Source: Saltatorellus ferox
GTDB taxonomy: Bacteria; Planctomycetota; UBA1135; GCA-002686595
Assembly (NCBI GenBank): GCA_007751475.1
Contig: CP036434.1
Location: 4,097,524 to 4,161,523, forward strand
Direction: 5' to 3'
DNA length: 64,000 nucleotides
Position 1 is the stretch's first letter; each line of letters begins with the position of its first letter. The translations under genes and the position numbers were made by a program. Of the stretch, positions 8,524 through 17,471 are shown in pieces. Below the pieces are notes generated by a model. It made no database searches, was not told where the DNA came from, and worked only from the letters and a program-made list of their open reading frames with translations.

Positions 8524-10353
8524 ATGAACGTTCCGCTCGTCGCTGATGCCGCCCTCCCCTGGCTCCTGACCTATGCGCTCCACAGCCTCGCCCTGGGAGC
8601 AGCCGGGCTTCTCCTGGTCCGCCTTCTGAAGGCACCAGGGGCCCGCAGCAGCGTCGTGCTCAAGGTCGCGCTCTTCGGGGCACTGATCAGCTCGAGCGTG
8701 CCCTGGAGCGCCGTGGCGCCGCTGGAGCTCCGGGCTTCAAGACCGAGTCACCAGGCAGCGACCGGAACGCTCGCCTTCGGTCCGCGGGCGGCAGTCAGAA
8801 CGGAACTCACCGCAGAGACACGTGCGATGCCCCTGGCTGGCGCCGCGTCGTCTGTCGACCCGTCGGATGACGACGGGGAGCGGAAGGCCGGTTGGCCCGC
8901 CTGGCTCTGGCTCTCCCTCGGCTCCGTTTCCGCGCTTCTCGTGGGCCGCATCCTTCGGGAGCGCTCGCGGTTTCTTCGCTCGCTCGCGCGCGAGCCTCTG
9001 AACGATCGCGCGGCCCGAGGCTTTTTGGGGTCCTGGGCCGAGGCGGCTGGCCGTCCCCCCATCGAACTGTCGGTCTCCGACGCCCTGCGCGCGCCCGTCG
9101 CGCTCTCGTCCAGCGAGATCTGCGTCCCGCGGAGCTGCTGGAACGCTCTGTCCGAACAGGACCGCCAGGCCCTGCTCGCCCACGAGTTCGCGCACGTCAC
9201 GCGCTGCGATCCGGCGTGGTTCATGGCCGCTGCGATCCTCGAGCGGGCGTTCTTCTTCCTGCCCTGGCATCGACGGGTTCGCGCCGCGCTCAATGCCTCG
9301 GCGGAGGTAGCCTGCGACGCTCTCGCGGCGCGTCGAGTCGGTAGCTCGGCCGCCGTGGCGCGCTGCCTGGCGGCGGTCGCGACCTGGTCCGCCGAAACCC
9401 GCGGTGGGCTCGAGGTCCCGAACTCGGTGCCCGCGATGGCGGCGGCGCCGGGTGAGCTCGTCGGGCGTGTGCGGCACCTGCTGGAGGACACCGACCGCCC
9501 GGTGGGCCGCAGGTTCGGGGCAGGTGCAGCGCTGGCGCTCGTCGGCTTTGCCTGCTGCGCGCCCGCCGTGTCGACGGGCTCGACCGCAGAAGACAGCGCC
9601 GAGCCGGATCCCTTCGACGGCGCGATCCTGATCGAGGTAGCCGAGGACCGTACGGCGACCGCCCGCCGCTCGGCGGACTATCCTCCGATGCCGGAGATCC
9701 AGGTCGACATGGACGACCGCTTCGAGCGTGGCCGGCTCCTGGAGTGGCTCAAACTGGCAGCTCTCGACCTGCGGCCCTTCACCCAGGATGAGCTCTCGAA
9801 GAAGGGCCTCGGCGTGCCCGTGACGTGGCCGATCCGCGAAGGCGCAATCGTTGTGTCGGGCTCCGCTGACGTGGAGTTGAAGCAGCTGCTCCGAATCATG
9901 TCGTTCGCCGGAGACCGTAGCATCAGTATGGCCGACGTTCGTCTGAGGGTGAACGGCAGGACGTTTCAGACTCCCTTGCCCTACGACGCGGGCGTGGTGG
10001 TGCCGGGTCAATATCTCTCCCTCCATGTGCGCCTGGACGCAATCGATGCCGGGGATCCGGCTCGAGGCGTGACCTATACGGTGGGGAAGTCATCGGGGAC
10101 CATCCGCCAGGCGCCGCTCGAGGAGTCCGAGACGGAAACAGAAGTCGCTGATACACACCCGGCCCCAAACACGTTAACGGACAAGGCCGAATTCGTGGCG
10201 GCTGCAGCGGAACTGATCGAGAGTGGGAAGGAGATGGAGGTCGTCCTGGACATTCGCAAAGGCGTCCGCTTCGGCCAGACCGCCGAGGTCCTGGCCGTTC
10301 TGCCGGAACTCGGTCTCTCCAACGTGTACTTCATGGGGAGCTACGAGAATTGA
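8524..10353 (+). CDS. M56 family (BlaR1-like) membrane metallopeptidase with ExbD-like C terminus
   Basis: A 609-residue sensor/peptidase of the BlaR1/MecR1 type. Membrane helices lie near residues 10-35, 45-65 and 125-143, with a further one near ~340 (AGAALALVGFACCAPAV). The zinc site HEFAHVTRCDP (HExxH at 220-224) precedes the typical AERAFFFLPWHRRVRAALN-like segment and a third ligand region EVACDALAA. In place of a penicillin-binding domain, the external part (~360-609) contains stretches that look like ExbD/TolR periplasmic domains (LKQLLRIMSFAGDRSISMADV; FGQTAEVLAVLPELGLSNVYF). Start: ATG 8524 with GGAG 6 bases upstream. The stop overlaps the blaI start (TTGA). In BlaR1 systems the peptidase relieves BlaI repression; here the signal sensed is unknown. 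Confidence 0.88.
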   Translation: MNVPLVADAALPWLLTYALHSLALGAAGLLLVRLLKAPGARSSVVLKVALFGALISSSVPWSAVAPLELRASRPSHQAATGTLAFGPRAAVRTELTAETRAMPLAGAASSVDPSDDDGERKAGWPAWLWLSLGSVSALLVGRILRERSRFLRSLAREPLNDRAARGFLGSWAEAAGRPPIELSVSDALRAPVALSSSEICVPRSCWNALSEQDRQALLAHEFAHVTRCDPAWFMAAAILERAFFFLPWHRRVRAALNASAEVACDALAARRVGSSAAVARCLAAVATWSAETRGGLEVPNSVPAMAAAPGELVGRVRHLLEDTDRPVGRRFGAGAALALVGFACCAPAVSTGSTAEDSAEPDPFDGAILIEVAEDRTATARRSADYPPMPEIQVDMDDRFERGRLLEWLKLAALDLRPFTQDELSKKGLGVPVTWPIREGAIVVSGSADVELKQLLRIMSFAGDRSISMADVRLRVNGRTFQTPLPYDAGVVVPGQYLSLHVRLDAIDAGDPARGVTYTVGKSSGTIRQAPLEESETETEVADTHPAPNTLTDKAEFVAAAAELIESGKEMEVVLDIRKGVRFGQTAEVLAVLPELGLSNVYFMGSYEN

Positions 10354-10727
10354 GCCCAGATCCCGAACTCCGACTCACCTCTCTCCAGCTCGCCGTACTT
10401 CGTGTGCTGTGGAGGAAGAGCGAGGCCAGCGTGAACGAGGTCCACGCCGCCCTGCAAACCGATCGCCCCCTCGCGACGACCACGGTCGCCACGTTGCTCA
10501 AGCGGCTGGAAGCGCGCGGAGTCCTGACCCACCGCACCGAAGGTCGCCAGTTCCTCTACCGCGCGCTCGTCAACGCCGACGAGGTCGGCAGAACCATGAC
10601 GTCCGAGCTGGTGGAGGATGTCTACGCTGGCGACGTGACGGGACTCTTCGCGCATCTCCTGGACACCCGAAGCGTGAGCGAGAAGGACCTGGCGGAGATC
10701 CAGCGCATGATCCAAGAGCACGAGTGA
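10350..10727 (+). CDS. blaI: BlaI/MecI/CopY family transcriptional repressor
   Basis: A 125-residue winged-helix repressor of the penicillinase-repressor family. LTSLQLAVLRVLWRKSEASVNEV is the first helix region. ATTTVATLLKRLEARGVLTHRTEGRQFLY is the recognition helix and wing, closely matching BlaI (usually TV-TLL-RL--KG-). The C-terminal half (LVEDVYAGDVTGLFAHLL) is the dimerisation region that the partner peptidase cleaves in studied systems. The start is TTG 10350, overlapping the M56 stop; there is no better start downstream. The gene order, sensor before repressor, is the reverse of the usual blaI-blaR1 order. The tandem operator at 8459-8486 is the likely target. Confidence 0.93.
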   Translation: MSPDPELRLTSLQLAVLRVLWRKSEASVNEVHAALQTDRPLATTTVATLLKRLEARGVLTHRTEGRQFLYRALVNADEVGRTMTSELVEDVYAGDVTGLFAHLLDTRSVSEKDLAEIQRMIQEHE

Positions 10728-10800
10728 AGCTCCACCGAGCGGTATCGCCGAGGACATGCTCCTGTTTCCTGGCGGTATTGCCAATGCTACCATCGCGGTC

Positions 10801-11850
10801 ATGGTGCTCTTCCCCGAACCACTCCGCCCGGGCGACCTCATCGCAGTCACCGCGCCGTCCTCGGGTGTGCTTCCCACGATGCATTCACGCCTTGAGCTGG
10901 CGATCGAGCACCTGCGGGCCCAGGGCTTCCGCGTCATCGAGGGTGCGTGCCTGCGAGACCAGCGCCGCAGCACCAGTGCCCCACGCAACGAGCGCGCAGC
11001 CGAACTGATGCGCTTCCTCCAGGATCCGGAAGTGGCCGCTGTCATTCCGCCTTGGGGCGGCGAGCTGGCCTCCGAACTCCTCGACGTTCTCGACTTCGAG
11101 GGCCTGCGCGACTCGAAGCCGAAGTGGATGCTAGGCTATTCTGACACGAGCACGCTTCTCATGCCGTTGACGCTGGTCACCGGCTGGGCCACCGCCCACG
11201 GGCCAAACCTGATGGACTTGGTGCCTACCCAGTCGGACCCGCTAACGACCGGCGCAATGTCTGTCCTCGCGAGCCACCTCCAGGATCCCGTCGTGCAGGC
11301 TTCGTCAGAGCGTTACCAAGTGAACTTCGTGGATTACGCCGATCAGTTCGATGAGCCGCTACAGCTCACGGAACCGACGCGTTGGAAACGACTCGATGGA
11401 TCGGACGAGGCCCTGGAGATTCGCGGTCGACTGATCGGCGGATGTTTCGACACGGTCACTCTCTTGGCGGGGAGCCAATACGGTGATGTCCCTGCGTTCA
11501 TCCAATCCTCCGGTTCCGTGGGAGCCATTCTGTACCTGGAGAACGTCAGCCAGTCGCCCGGCGGGGTGGTTCGCTTGCTCCTCTCCTTGAGACGCCACGG
11601 CTGGCTCGAGGGCCTCAGCGGCCTGCTGCTGGGTCGTAGCACAGCCGCCCCTGAAGAAAACCCGGCCGACCTTCACTATGAAGGCGCGCTGATAAGCACC
11701 CTCGGGCAGGAGCCGTTCCCGGTCCTCTTCGACCTTGACATCGGACACAGGCCGCCGCAGATGACGCTGATCAACGGCGCCTTCGCGTCTGTGTGTTTCG
11801 AAGGAGGAGCTGGAACGATCTCCCAGGCCAGTACTGCGTTCGATCGCTGA
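10801..11850 (+). CDS. S66 family peptidase (LD-carboxypeptidase / MccF-like)
   Basis: A 349-residue serine peptidase of family S66, which removes the terminal D-Ala from murein tetrapeptides (LdcA) or cleaves peptide-nucleotide antibiotics (MccF). The start LRPGDLIAVTAPSS is typical. The catalytic triad is visible: Ser114 in MLGYSDTST, Glu247 in LYLENVS, His316 in DIGHRPPQMTLING. The insert around 170-200 and the SPGGVVRLLLSLR segment suggest the MccF-type branch. ATG 10801 matches the usual family N terminus; ATG 10756 is in frame but its Shine-Dalgarno would be too close. It lies 73 bp after blaI on the same strand. No signal peptide, as expected for a cytoplasmic murein-recycling or immunity enzyme. 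Confidence 0.9.
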   Translation: MVLFPEPLRPGDLIAVTAPSSGVLPTMHSRLELAIEHLRAQGFRVIEGACLRDQRRSTSAPRNERAAELMRFLQDPEVAAVIPPWGGELASELLDVLDFEGLRDSKPKWMLGYSDTSTLLMPLTLVTGWATAHGPNLMDLVPTQSDPLTTGAMSVLASHLQDPVVQASSERYQVNFVDYADQFDEPLQLTEPTRWKRLDGSDEALEIRGRLIGGCFDTVTLLAGSQYGDVPAFIQSSGSVGAILYLENVSQSPGGVVRLLLSLRRHGWLEGLSGLLLGRSTAAPEENPADLHYEGALISTLGQEPFPVLFDLDIGHRPPQMTLINGAFASVCFEGGAGTISQASTAFDR

Positions 11851-12328
11851 GGCCGCGGCTTCAACAGAAAGGCGGTGACGTGCATTCGCGCTCGCTTCCC
11901 GGTCAGGAATGCTGCTTCCCCTGAAGTACCGAATTCCCGGCGGTACCGAACCCGACCCAAAGCCGCCACGTTTCCGTTCGAAGGTGATTCCTTCGAACGG
12001 AAACGTGGCGGCTTTGGGTCGGGTTCGGTACCGCCGGGAATTCGGTACCGCCGGGACTTGATCGTCGGCAGCGGCGACGGACAGCCCGTCCTGATTGCGC
12101 AGCAGGAGTGCCGTGCAGAAGGTCTCGGGCAGAGCCGGCATTCGGGTTCGGCTTCGATCGATCGTTCGTCTTCAATGCGTGGTGGCAAGCCATGCGCGGG
12201 GGAGGAAGCAGGCCGCGGGCTTCGAGTGGCTCAGCGGATGCCGACCCAGGGCCTGTCTCCCATTCCACGGACGCCGTGACCGTTCGCTTCTATTAGCGGA
12301 GGTGACTCGCGGCAGGCCGGGGCTGTTG
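11851..12328. other. 478-bp convergent intergenic region
   Basis: No convincing gene lies here; several open frames exist but are by-products of GC-rich sequence and of the palindrome they cross. The main content is the long perfect inverted repeat at 11926-12048. A 16-bp segment, TTCGGTACCGCCGGGA, occurs twice in direct orientation at its right end (12024-12039 and 12041-12056 region). The flanking genes converge on this region. Confidence 0.6.
11926..12048. repeat. Perfect 59-bp inverted repeat with 5-base loop
   Basis: Arms 11926-11984 and 11990-12048 are exactly complementary over 59 bp, with loop TGATT at 11985-11989. The arm begins GTACCGAATTCCCGGCGG and ends TTTCCGTTCGAAGG next to the loop. 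It contains the smaller palindromes CGGTACCG and GAATTC. There is no T-run after it. It lies between the convergent S66 peptidase gene and the large repeat protein, so it could stop transcription from both sides. It is much longer than ordinary terminators. A REP/MITE-like element, or a template-switch product, fits better. Confidence 0.9.
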
Positions 12329-15300
12329 TCAGAGCTCCCTCACCTCGAACACCTCGCGGAAGGTGTAGCGGTAGGGATGGAAGCTGAACAGGTGCTCGGA
12401 CGTCGCCCGCGTCCCCCACCGTCTTCGGGCCATCTCCATCTGGACGGCCCGGCGGTTGGAATGGATGGCCGTCGACGTGGGCACCCAGACGCCCGCGCAT
12501 CCCCATCGGCGCGCGAGCTGCCAGGCGTAGTCGATGGCCACGTCGAGCACGGCGCTGATCTCGACGGCGTCGAGGAACCGCAGCGACGGGTTGATTCCAG
12601 GCAGCGTCACGTACTCGACTCCCTCCTCTTCGACGATCAGCACGTGCATGCCGCCCGCGGCGATTCCGTCGGGGCCCCAGAAGATCACCTGGAAGAAGTC
12701 GGGACGGTTCCAGAGTTCCTTGTCGGTGGCGACGCAGACGCCCTCGCAGAGGCCGATGGGCGCGTGCGCCTTGCGCTTCGAGAGCTCCAGCGTGATCTCC
12801 ATGGGCGGCGCCGAACTGGAGTGGACGTAGACGAGCTTCGCGGGCTGTCCATCGCCGCCGTAGAGCTCCCGATGCATCGCGCTCGAGGCCTGACCCACGA
12901 AATCAGCCATCAGCCGAGCCTGCTCCTTGCCGACCTCCACTTTGACCTCGACAGGCACCAGCGATTGCAGCAGCGCACGAACCTCGTCGCGGTCCTTGCA
13001 GGCCGCCAGCGCCGCCGGGAATTGCGCGGGATCCACCACGAAGTGGCGCAGCTGCCTCTCCAGGCGCGCCGTGACCTCGGGACCGGAGACGCGTTGCGCC
13101 GCGATCTCCTGGGCGAGGCTCCACATCGACTTCACGAGGCCCGCACCGATCGACGTGTCCGGAGCGAACTTCGCCTGGACCAGTCGGTCGTAGCGCGCGG
13201 GATCCTGCTTGCGCGCGGCGATGAGGCATTGCTCGACCACGTCGCGCACGTGGTCCCCCAGGAACTCCTTGCACTCGATGAGCTGCGTGGGCGTGTCCGC
13301 ATGGGACGGCAGGTCCACGCCTCCGGCGCGCGCGTGCACGAGCACTCGACCCAGTAGCTCCCTCTGGATGACGTCCCGCCCGATGCGGCCCTCCGCCCAG
13401 CGCGCGAGCAGATCCCATCCGAGCGCGAGAGTGTTCTCGGAGGTCGGCTCCACGCCCGCGGTGCCAGGCCCGACCTCGGCCGCGGCCTCCATCAATACCG
13501 CCCAGTGCGATCGGTCGATCTCGACGCCGGGCCGCTGCTCCCAGGCACCCTGGCGCAGCGAATAGCGCCGGCGTCGATGCTCGCCTGGATCCCTCTCGAG
13601 CACGTGGTCCTCGTGGTCGTCGAAGGACGCGAAGTTCTGCACGTGCTGGTCCCGCGTCGTCGACATCGCGGGCGGAAACACGTGGTACAGCACGAGCGGA
13701 AAGAGCGGGTGCTCCATCTCCTCCCGGGAGACCTCGCCCGCGCGGACCGACTCCGAGAGGGTCAGGAGGGTCCCGTGCAGCGCCTCGACGGCCTCGCGCT
13801 TCTGCGTCTCGCTCAGGCTGCTGTCTTGCTGGATCGCGCGGAACCTCTCGTACACCTGCGGCTCGGCGAGCGGCACCTCGCGCAGGAATTGCAGGAGCAG
13901 CGCGCGTTCCCCGGTGAGGTCGGTGATCTGGCGCTCCCGCAGCCCGGGCAGAATGAGCCCGTCCATGATCTCCGGCACGCGCACACCGAACTGCGTCACG
14001 ATTTCACCCAGCAGCCGGAGGTCGCTGTCCTGTTGAAGCCAGCGCTCATCGACCCATCGGAACGATCGCAGGAGCCCGGTCGATCGCGGGCCGTGGGCCG
14101 CGATGGCGGGGCGGATCAGCCCGGACCAGCCCGACGGCCAGCGCCGGACGAGCGGGGTGCACCCCGAGAGCGCGCTGACGAGTCGAGCAGCGGAGTCCCG
14201 CATGGCCTCGCCGCCAAGCTGCGCCCCGAGCCAGGTGAGCGTTTCCTCGAAGCTCACCAGCGTGGCGGGCGGAACCGCCGCCGCGAAGCGCAGGAGTTCG
14301 CGCAGGCCGTCGCTGTCCACCGCGTTCCCCGCGTCTTCCGCGTCCTCGGTTCGGAAGAGGCGAGCCACATCGAAGAGGAGCGGCAGCCCACGGCGGAATC
14401 CGGCCGGATCCCCATCCGTCACCTGCGCTAGCACCTCGAGACCCGGTGCTCGATCCCCGTGGTAGCCTCGGGAGTCGCCCTGACGCACGAGCGCCAGGCC
14501 GACGCCCACGGGCTCCGCAATGAGTCGATCGGCGACGGCGGTGAGGCAAAGGACCGCCTCCTCTGGCTGACCCGCACTGACGGAACGAAGGACGCGGAGC
14601 GCGTACCAGAGCAGGTTCGCTGGCCACCGATCGGCGGCCTTCATTCGTTCCGCCTGCAGGCGAGCCGCCTCCAGGAGTCGACCGAATGCCCCCGCGTCCT
14701 CCCCCGCGATCTCGGCCAGGAGCGGCAGCGCCGAGGCCAGCGCGTCCATGACAGGGTCTTCGTCGGACTCCAGTTCGAAGCGCTCGTGAATGAGATCGAG
14801 CACCGCCTCGAACGACGCGGGATCGCCGCCGCTCATCGACGCGGCGGTCTGGACCGCTGGCGCGAGGAACCACTTCGTCGCCGCGTCGGGGACGCGCTGG
14901 CTCTCCTTCTCCACGGCGCCGAGCAGCGCCTTGAAGCGCGCGGGCTCGCCCCGGTCCACGCCGGCGATCGCCGCCGTCGCATGCTCGAGGATGGCCGCCC
15001 CGTCGCGGCCCCCCTTCGCGAGACCTGTCGCCCAGTCGAGGCAGACGTCGAGGCGCCAGGGCTCTTCGCGCGCCTCCCTGGCGGCAGCGGGCAGACCGGC
15101 CTCCAGGAACGCCGCCGGCGACACCCCGCCTTCCGCCATGGCGAGAAGCAGAGCGCGCAGACGCCCCAGCAAGCCCCGGAACGCGTCGGCTCCCTCGTCG
15201 CCGCGCACGTCCGCCATGGCGGAGACGTGCCGGTAGAGAACGCTCCGCGGATCGACCCCCGCAGCCTCCAGGGCCGTGATGACCTCGACCAGCGTACGGC

Positions 15301-16810
15301 AGAGCCGCCTGAACTCCTCGGGCTCATCGCCAGCGACCTTCAGGAGCACCGGAAAGGCGCTGGACAGTGTCTTCTCGGGATCGACACCCAGGCCACCGAG
15401 TTCCTCCACGACGCCGCGCGCCTCCCCCGGCAGCCACGGGTGCGCCTCGCCGAGATTCAGCACGGTCGGCCAGCCGTAGGCGAACGTCATGCCCGGAGAC
15501 ACGCCTTGCTCGGCCAGCCGCGCCCCCATGCGAAGCACGTCGAGGAGTTCCGCCGGGGCGCCGCCGACTCGATCCGCCATGTAAGGCACAGCGTCCACGA
15601 AGTACTTCTGGCCACGGCCTTCGATCGCGTGCAGGGAAAGCGCCGTCTGCGTCAGGAGCTCCAGGCATTCCGCCAGAAGATCGGCGCGCTCCTCTTCGGG
15701 CCAGGCATGCGCCTGTGAACCGATCGCGGGGGCCGCGCTTTCCAGCACGGTGAACGGATCGAATCCCTCGTTGGCGAGCCTTCGCCCGAGCTCGATGGCC
15801 ATCGGGGCTCCGAGCGCGTACGCGGCGGGCATGAACGCCTCGTAGAGAATCCCGCCGGGATCGATCCCGCGGTCAGCGAGGCTGACCGCAAAGCGCAGCA
15901 CCTCGCTGAGTTCCCCCGGCGCGACCTCTCCAATGATGCCCCCGAGCCCGTTGCCGATGCACAGGTAGGGCGACATCCCCTGGGCCTTCATCGACCGGAT
16001 CAGCGCCAGCACGAGGTCGAACCACTCCCCGAGATACGGCACCATCCCTGGCCCGTAGCGCGCGAACGTCACGACGCCGTCCGCGATCCTGGAGCCGACG
16101 TGCATGCCGGCGTCGGGAACGCGCTCCAGGAAGTCGCCGAGGAGTTCCATCGTGCGCACGAACGTCGCGCGGTCCGAGTCTTCGCCGTTGAGAAGCACGC
16201 GCGCCCACTCGCTCACCAGGAGGCTCCAGATCCAGCCAGGCTCGCCGCCGGGCGTCCCGCCCACCCGCTCGGCCAGTCGACAGACCGGCTCCAGCGCCCA
16301 GGCATGACCGGGCAGTACCTCGCCGAGCGCTCCGCTGCCGCTCGTCACCAGACGGGATGTATCGGTCCCCTGGGCCCGCAGCGTCAGGAGCGTCTCCCCG
16401 TATCGAGCCAGCCCGCCGCGAAAGACCTCGAGGTCCGCCTCCGAGAGTCGGCTCACGAAGCGCACGCCGTAGGAGATCGCGCTCCATAGCTCGATCTCGC
16501 TGGCGTGCAGGGAGCGAACGAACGACTCCACCGGCTCCAGCCACACCGCGACAGGCTCGGCGGCCGCGCCGCGGCACTTGATCGCTGCGGGAACACCGTA
16601 GGAGAGAACGCGCTCCGGATCGATGCCGTCCGCGGCGAGCCGCAGGCTGAGGTCGAGCGCTGCCTCGAAGGTCCCGGGCGCGACCTCCTCCAGCTCACGG
16701 CAGGAGCGCAGTCCGGAGTCGAGACCGGATCCGGGCAAGACACCGTGCTTCGTGAGATGGTCTCGAAGAGTCGCCACGCGGGGATCGTTCAAGAGGAAAT
16801 CGTCGGCCAT
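12329..16810 (-). CDS. Very large repeat protein of unknown function
   Basis: A 1493-residue protein I cannot assign. Residues ~1-900 are built from roughly 60-70-residue alpha-helical units whose turns read GIDPERVLSYGVPAA, GIDPGGILYEAFMPAA, GVSPGMTFAYGWPTV, GVDPEKTLSSAFPVL, GVDPRSVLYRHVSAM, GVSPAAFLEAGLPAA. This is a HEAT/ARM-like solenoid with a characteristic Gly-x-Asp-Pro turn. The middle (~960-1130) is less regular. The last ~230 residues look like a mixed alpha/beta domain (FFQVIFWGPDGIAAGG; GCAGVWVPTSTAIHSNRRA) with a faint acetyltransferase-like pattern. No signal peptide or membrane helix. I took ATG 16810 (MADDFLLNDP); the frame is open to 16915 but those residues are unconvincing. 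It ends a long minus-strand run, 157 bp after the exosortase-linked gene. Confidence 0.7.
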   Translation of the reverse strand: MADDFLLNDPRVATLRDHLTKHGVLPGSGLDSGLRSCRELEEVAPGTFEAALDLSLRLAADGIDPERVLSYGVPAAIKCRGAAAEPVAVWLEPVESFVRSLHASEIELWSAISYGVRFVSRLSEADLEVFRGGLARYGETLLTLRAQGTDTSRLVTSGSGALGEVLPGHAWALEPVCRLAERVGGTPGGEPGWIWSLLVSEWARVLLNGEDSDRATFVRTMELLGDFLERVPDAGMHVGSRIADGVVTFARYGPGMVPYLGEWFDLVLALIRSMKAQGMSPYLCIGNGLGGIIGEVAPGELSEVLRFAVSLADRGIDPGGILYEAFMPAAYALGAPMAIELGRRLANEGFDPFTVLESAAPAIGSQAHAWPEEERADLLAECLELLTQTALSLHAIEGRGQKYFVDAVPYMADRVGGAPAELLDVLRMGARLAEQGVSPGMTFAYGWPTVLNLGEAHPWLPGEARGVVEELGGLGVDPEKTLSSAFPVLLKVAGDEPEEFRRLCRTLVEVITALEAAGVDPRSVLYRHVSAMADVRGDEGADAFRGLLGRLRALLLAMAEGGVSPAAFLEAGLPAAAREAREEPWRLDVCLDWATGLAKGGRDGAAILEHATAAIAGVDRGEPARFKALLGAVEKESQRVPDAATKWFLAPAVQTAASMSGGDPASFEAVLDLIHERFELESDEDPVMDALASALPLLAEIAGEDAGAFGRLLEAARLQAERMKAADRWPANLLWYALRVLRSVSAGQPEEAVLCLTAVADRLIAEPVGVGLALVRQGDSRGYHGDRAPGLEVLAQVTDGDPAGFRRGLPLLFDVARLFRTEDAEDAGNAVDSDGLRELLRFAAAVPPATLVSFEETLTWLGAQLGGEAMRDSAARLVSALSGCTPLVRRWPSGWSGLIRPAIAAHGPRSTGLLRSFRWVDERWLQQDSDLRLLGEIVTQFGVRVPEIMDGLILPGLRERQITDLTGERALLLQFLREVPLAEPQVYERFRAIQQDSSLSETQKREAVEALHGTLLTLSESVRAGEVSREEMEHPLFPLVLYHVFPPAMSTTRDQHVQNFASFDDHEDHVLERDPGEHRRRRYSLRQGAWEQRPGVEIDRSHWAVLMEAAAEVGPGTAGVEPTSENTLALGWDLLARWAEGRIGRDVIQRELLGRVLVHARAGGVDLPSHADTPTQLIECKEFLGDHVRDVVEQCLIAARKQDPARYDRLVQAKFAPDTSIGAGLVKSMWSLAQEIAAQRVSGPEVTARLERQLRHFVVDPAQFPAALAACKDRDEVRALLQSLVPVEVKVEVGKEQARLMADFVGQASSAMHRELYGGDGQPAKLVYVHSSSAPPMEITLELSKRKAHAPIGLCEGVCVATDKELWNRPDFFQVIFWGPDGIAAGGMHVLIVEEEGVEYVTLPGINPSLRFLDAVEISAVLDVAIDYAWQLARRWGCAGVWVPTSTAIHSNRRAVQMEMARRRWGTRATSEHLFSFHPYRYTFREVFEVREL

Positions 16811-16967
16811 GGGATCGGGGATGATAACCGCGAGGACTGGCCCGACCGACGTCGCCGCTACAGAATGGCCGTCACAGGAGTGTGATGGAAAGAACATGCC
16901 GGAAAGATCGACCACGCGTCGGTCTGGCTACCGCCAGGCGACGGCACCTCGGCCAATACGTACGCCT

Positions 16968-17471
16968 TCAATCCGCGCGCTTCACCACCAGCGCCGACCA
17001 CCAGGGGCCGTCGGTTCGGCCGCGACAGGCATCCCAGAACCATGCGGAAACCTCCGGCCACGACTGGCCGATCTCGTCATGGACTCGCTCGCGAACGACG
17101 AGTCGCTCCTCGTCGCGCTCGGCTCGAAAACATGACCAGAGCTGGCCTCTCGCATCCAGTTGCGCGTGCTCCGGCGAAATCGAATAGCCGAGCGCGCGGT
17201 AGCAGTAGCGGCCGGTGTGCAGCCCCATCCCGAGCCGCCAGGTCCATCGCAAAACAATCTCCGAGTCGCCTGCACGAAATCGCGCCATCCTGCCCTCCAG
17301 TCGATCAGCGAACGTCTCGTCGCCTTCGATGGCCGGAAGACGTTCGAGCACCTCGCCCTCGAACGCGGCCGGCCAGCCCGGGAACTCCGGCGGCTCTGGC
17401 TCCGCGCGGCTCGCCATCCTCGGGATCGGAGCCAGCGCGGCGAAGGCGCAGAGGATCAAGAAGCCGCGCAT
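16968..17471 (-). CDS. Small exported protein of the exosortase unit
   Basis: A 167-residue protein with an N-terminal signal peptide or anchor (MRGFLILCAFAALAPIP) and no other membrane segment. The start ATG at 17471 lies 16 bases inside the 3' end of the exosortase gene, so it is translationally coupled to it. The pattern LGMGLHTGRYCYRALGYSI recalls EpsI/DUF3485-type proteins, which often accompany exosortases and have a similar Arg...H-x(4-6)-C-Y-x-G-Y segment. I cannot make that assignment firm from sequence alone. Its position as the third gene of the VIT-exosortase unit suggests a helper in processing or a structural partner. Confidence 0.7.
   Translation of the reverse strand: MRGFLILCAFAALAPIPRMASRAEPEPPEFPGWPAAFEGEVLERLPAIEGDETFADRLEGRMARFRAGDSEIVLRWTWRLGMGLHTGRYCYRALGYSISPEHAQLDARGQLWSCFRAERDEERLVVRERVHDEIGQSWPEVSAWFWDACRGRTDGPWWSALVVKRAD

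Noticed and set aside
11875..12279. Open frames across the long palindrome as small genes
   Set aside because: They exist only because the palindrome is free of stops. They have no start context or motifs, and the same peptide segment appears on both strands.
16811..16915. Upstream extension of the large repeat protein to 16915
   Set aside because: The extra 35 residues have no helical repeat character and the preceding DNA looks like leader. ATG 16810 gives a cleaner N terminus, though this is not certain.
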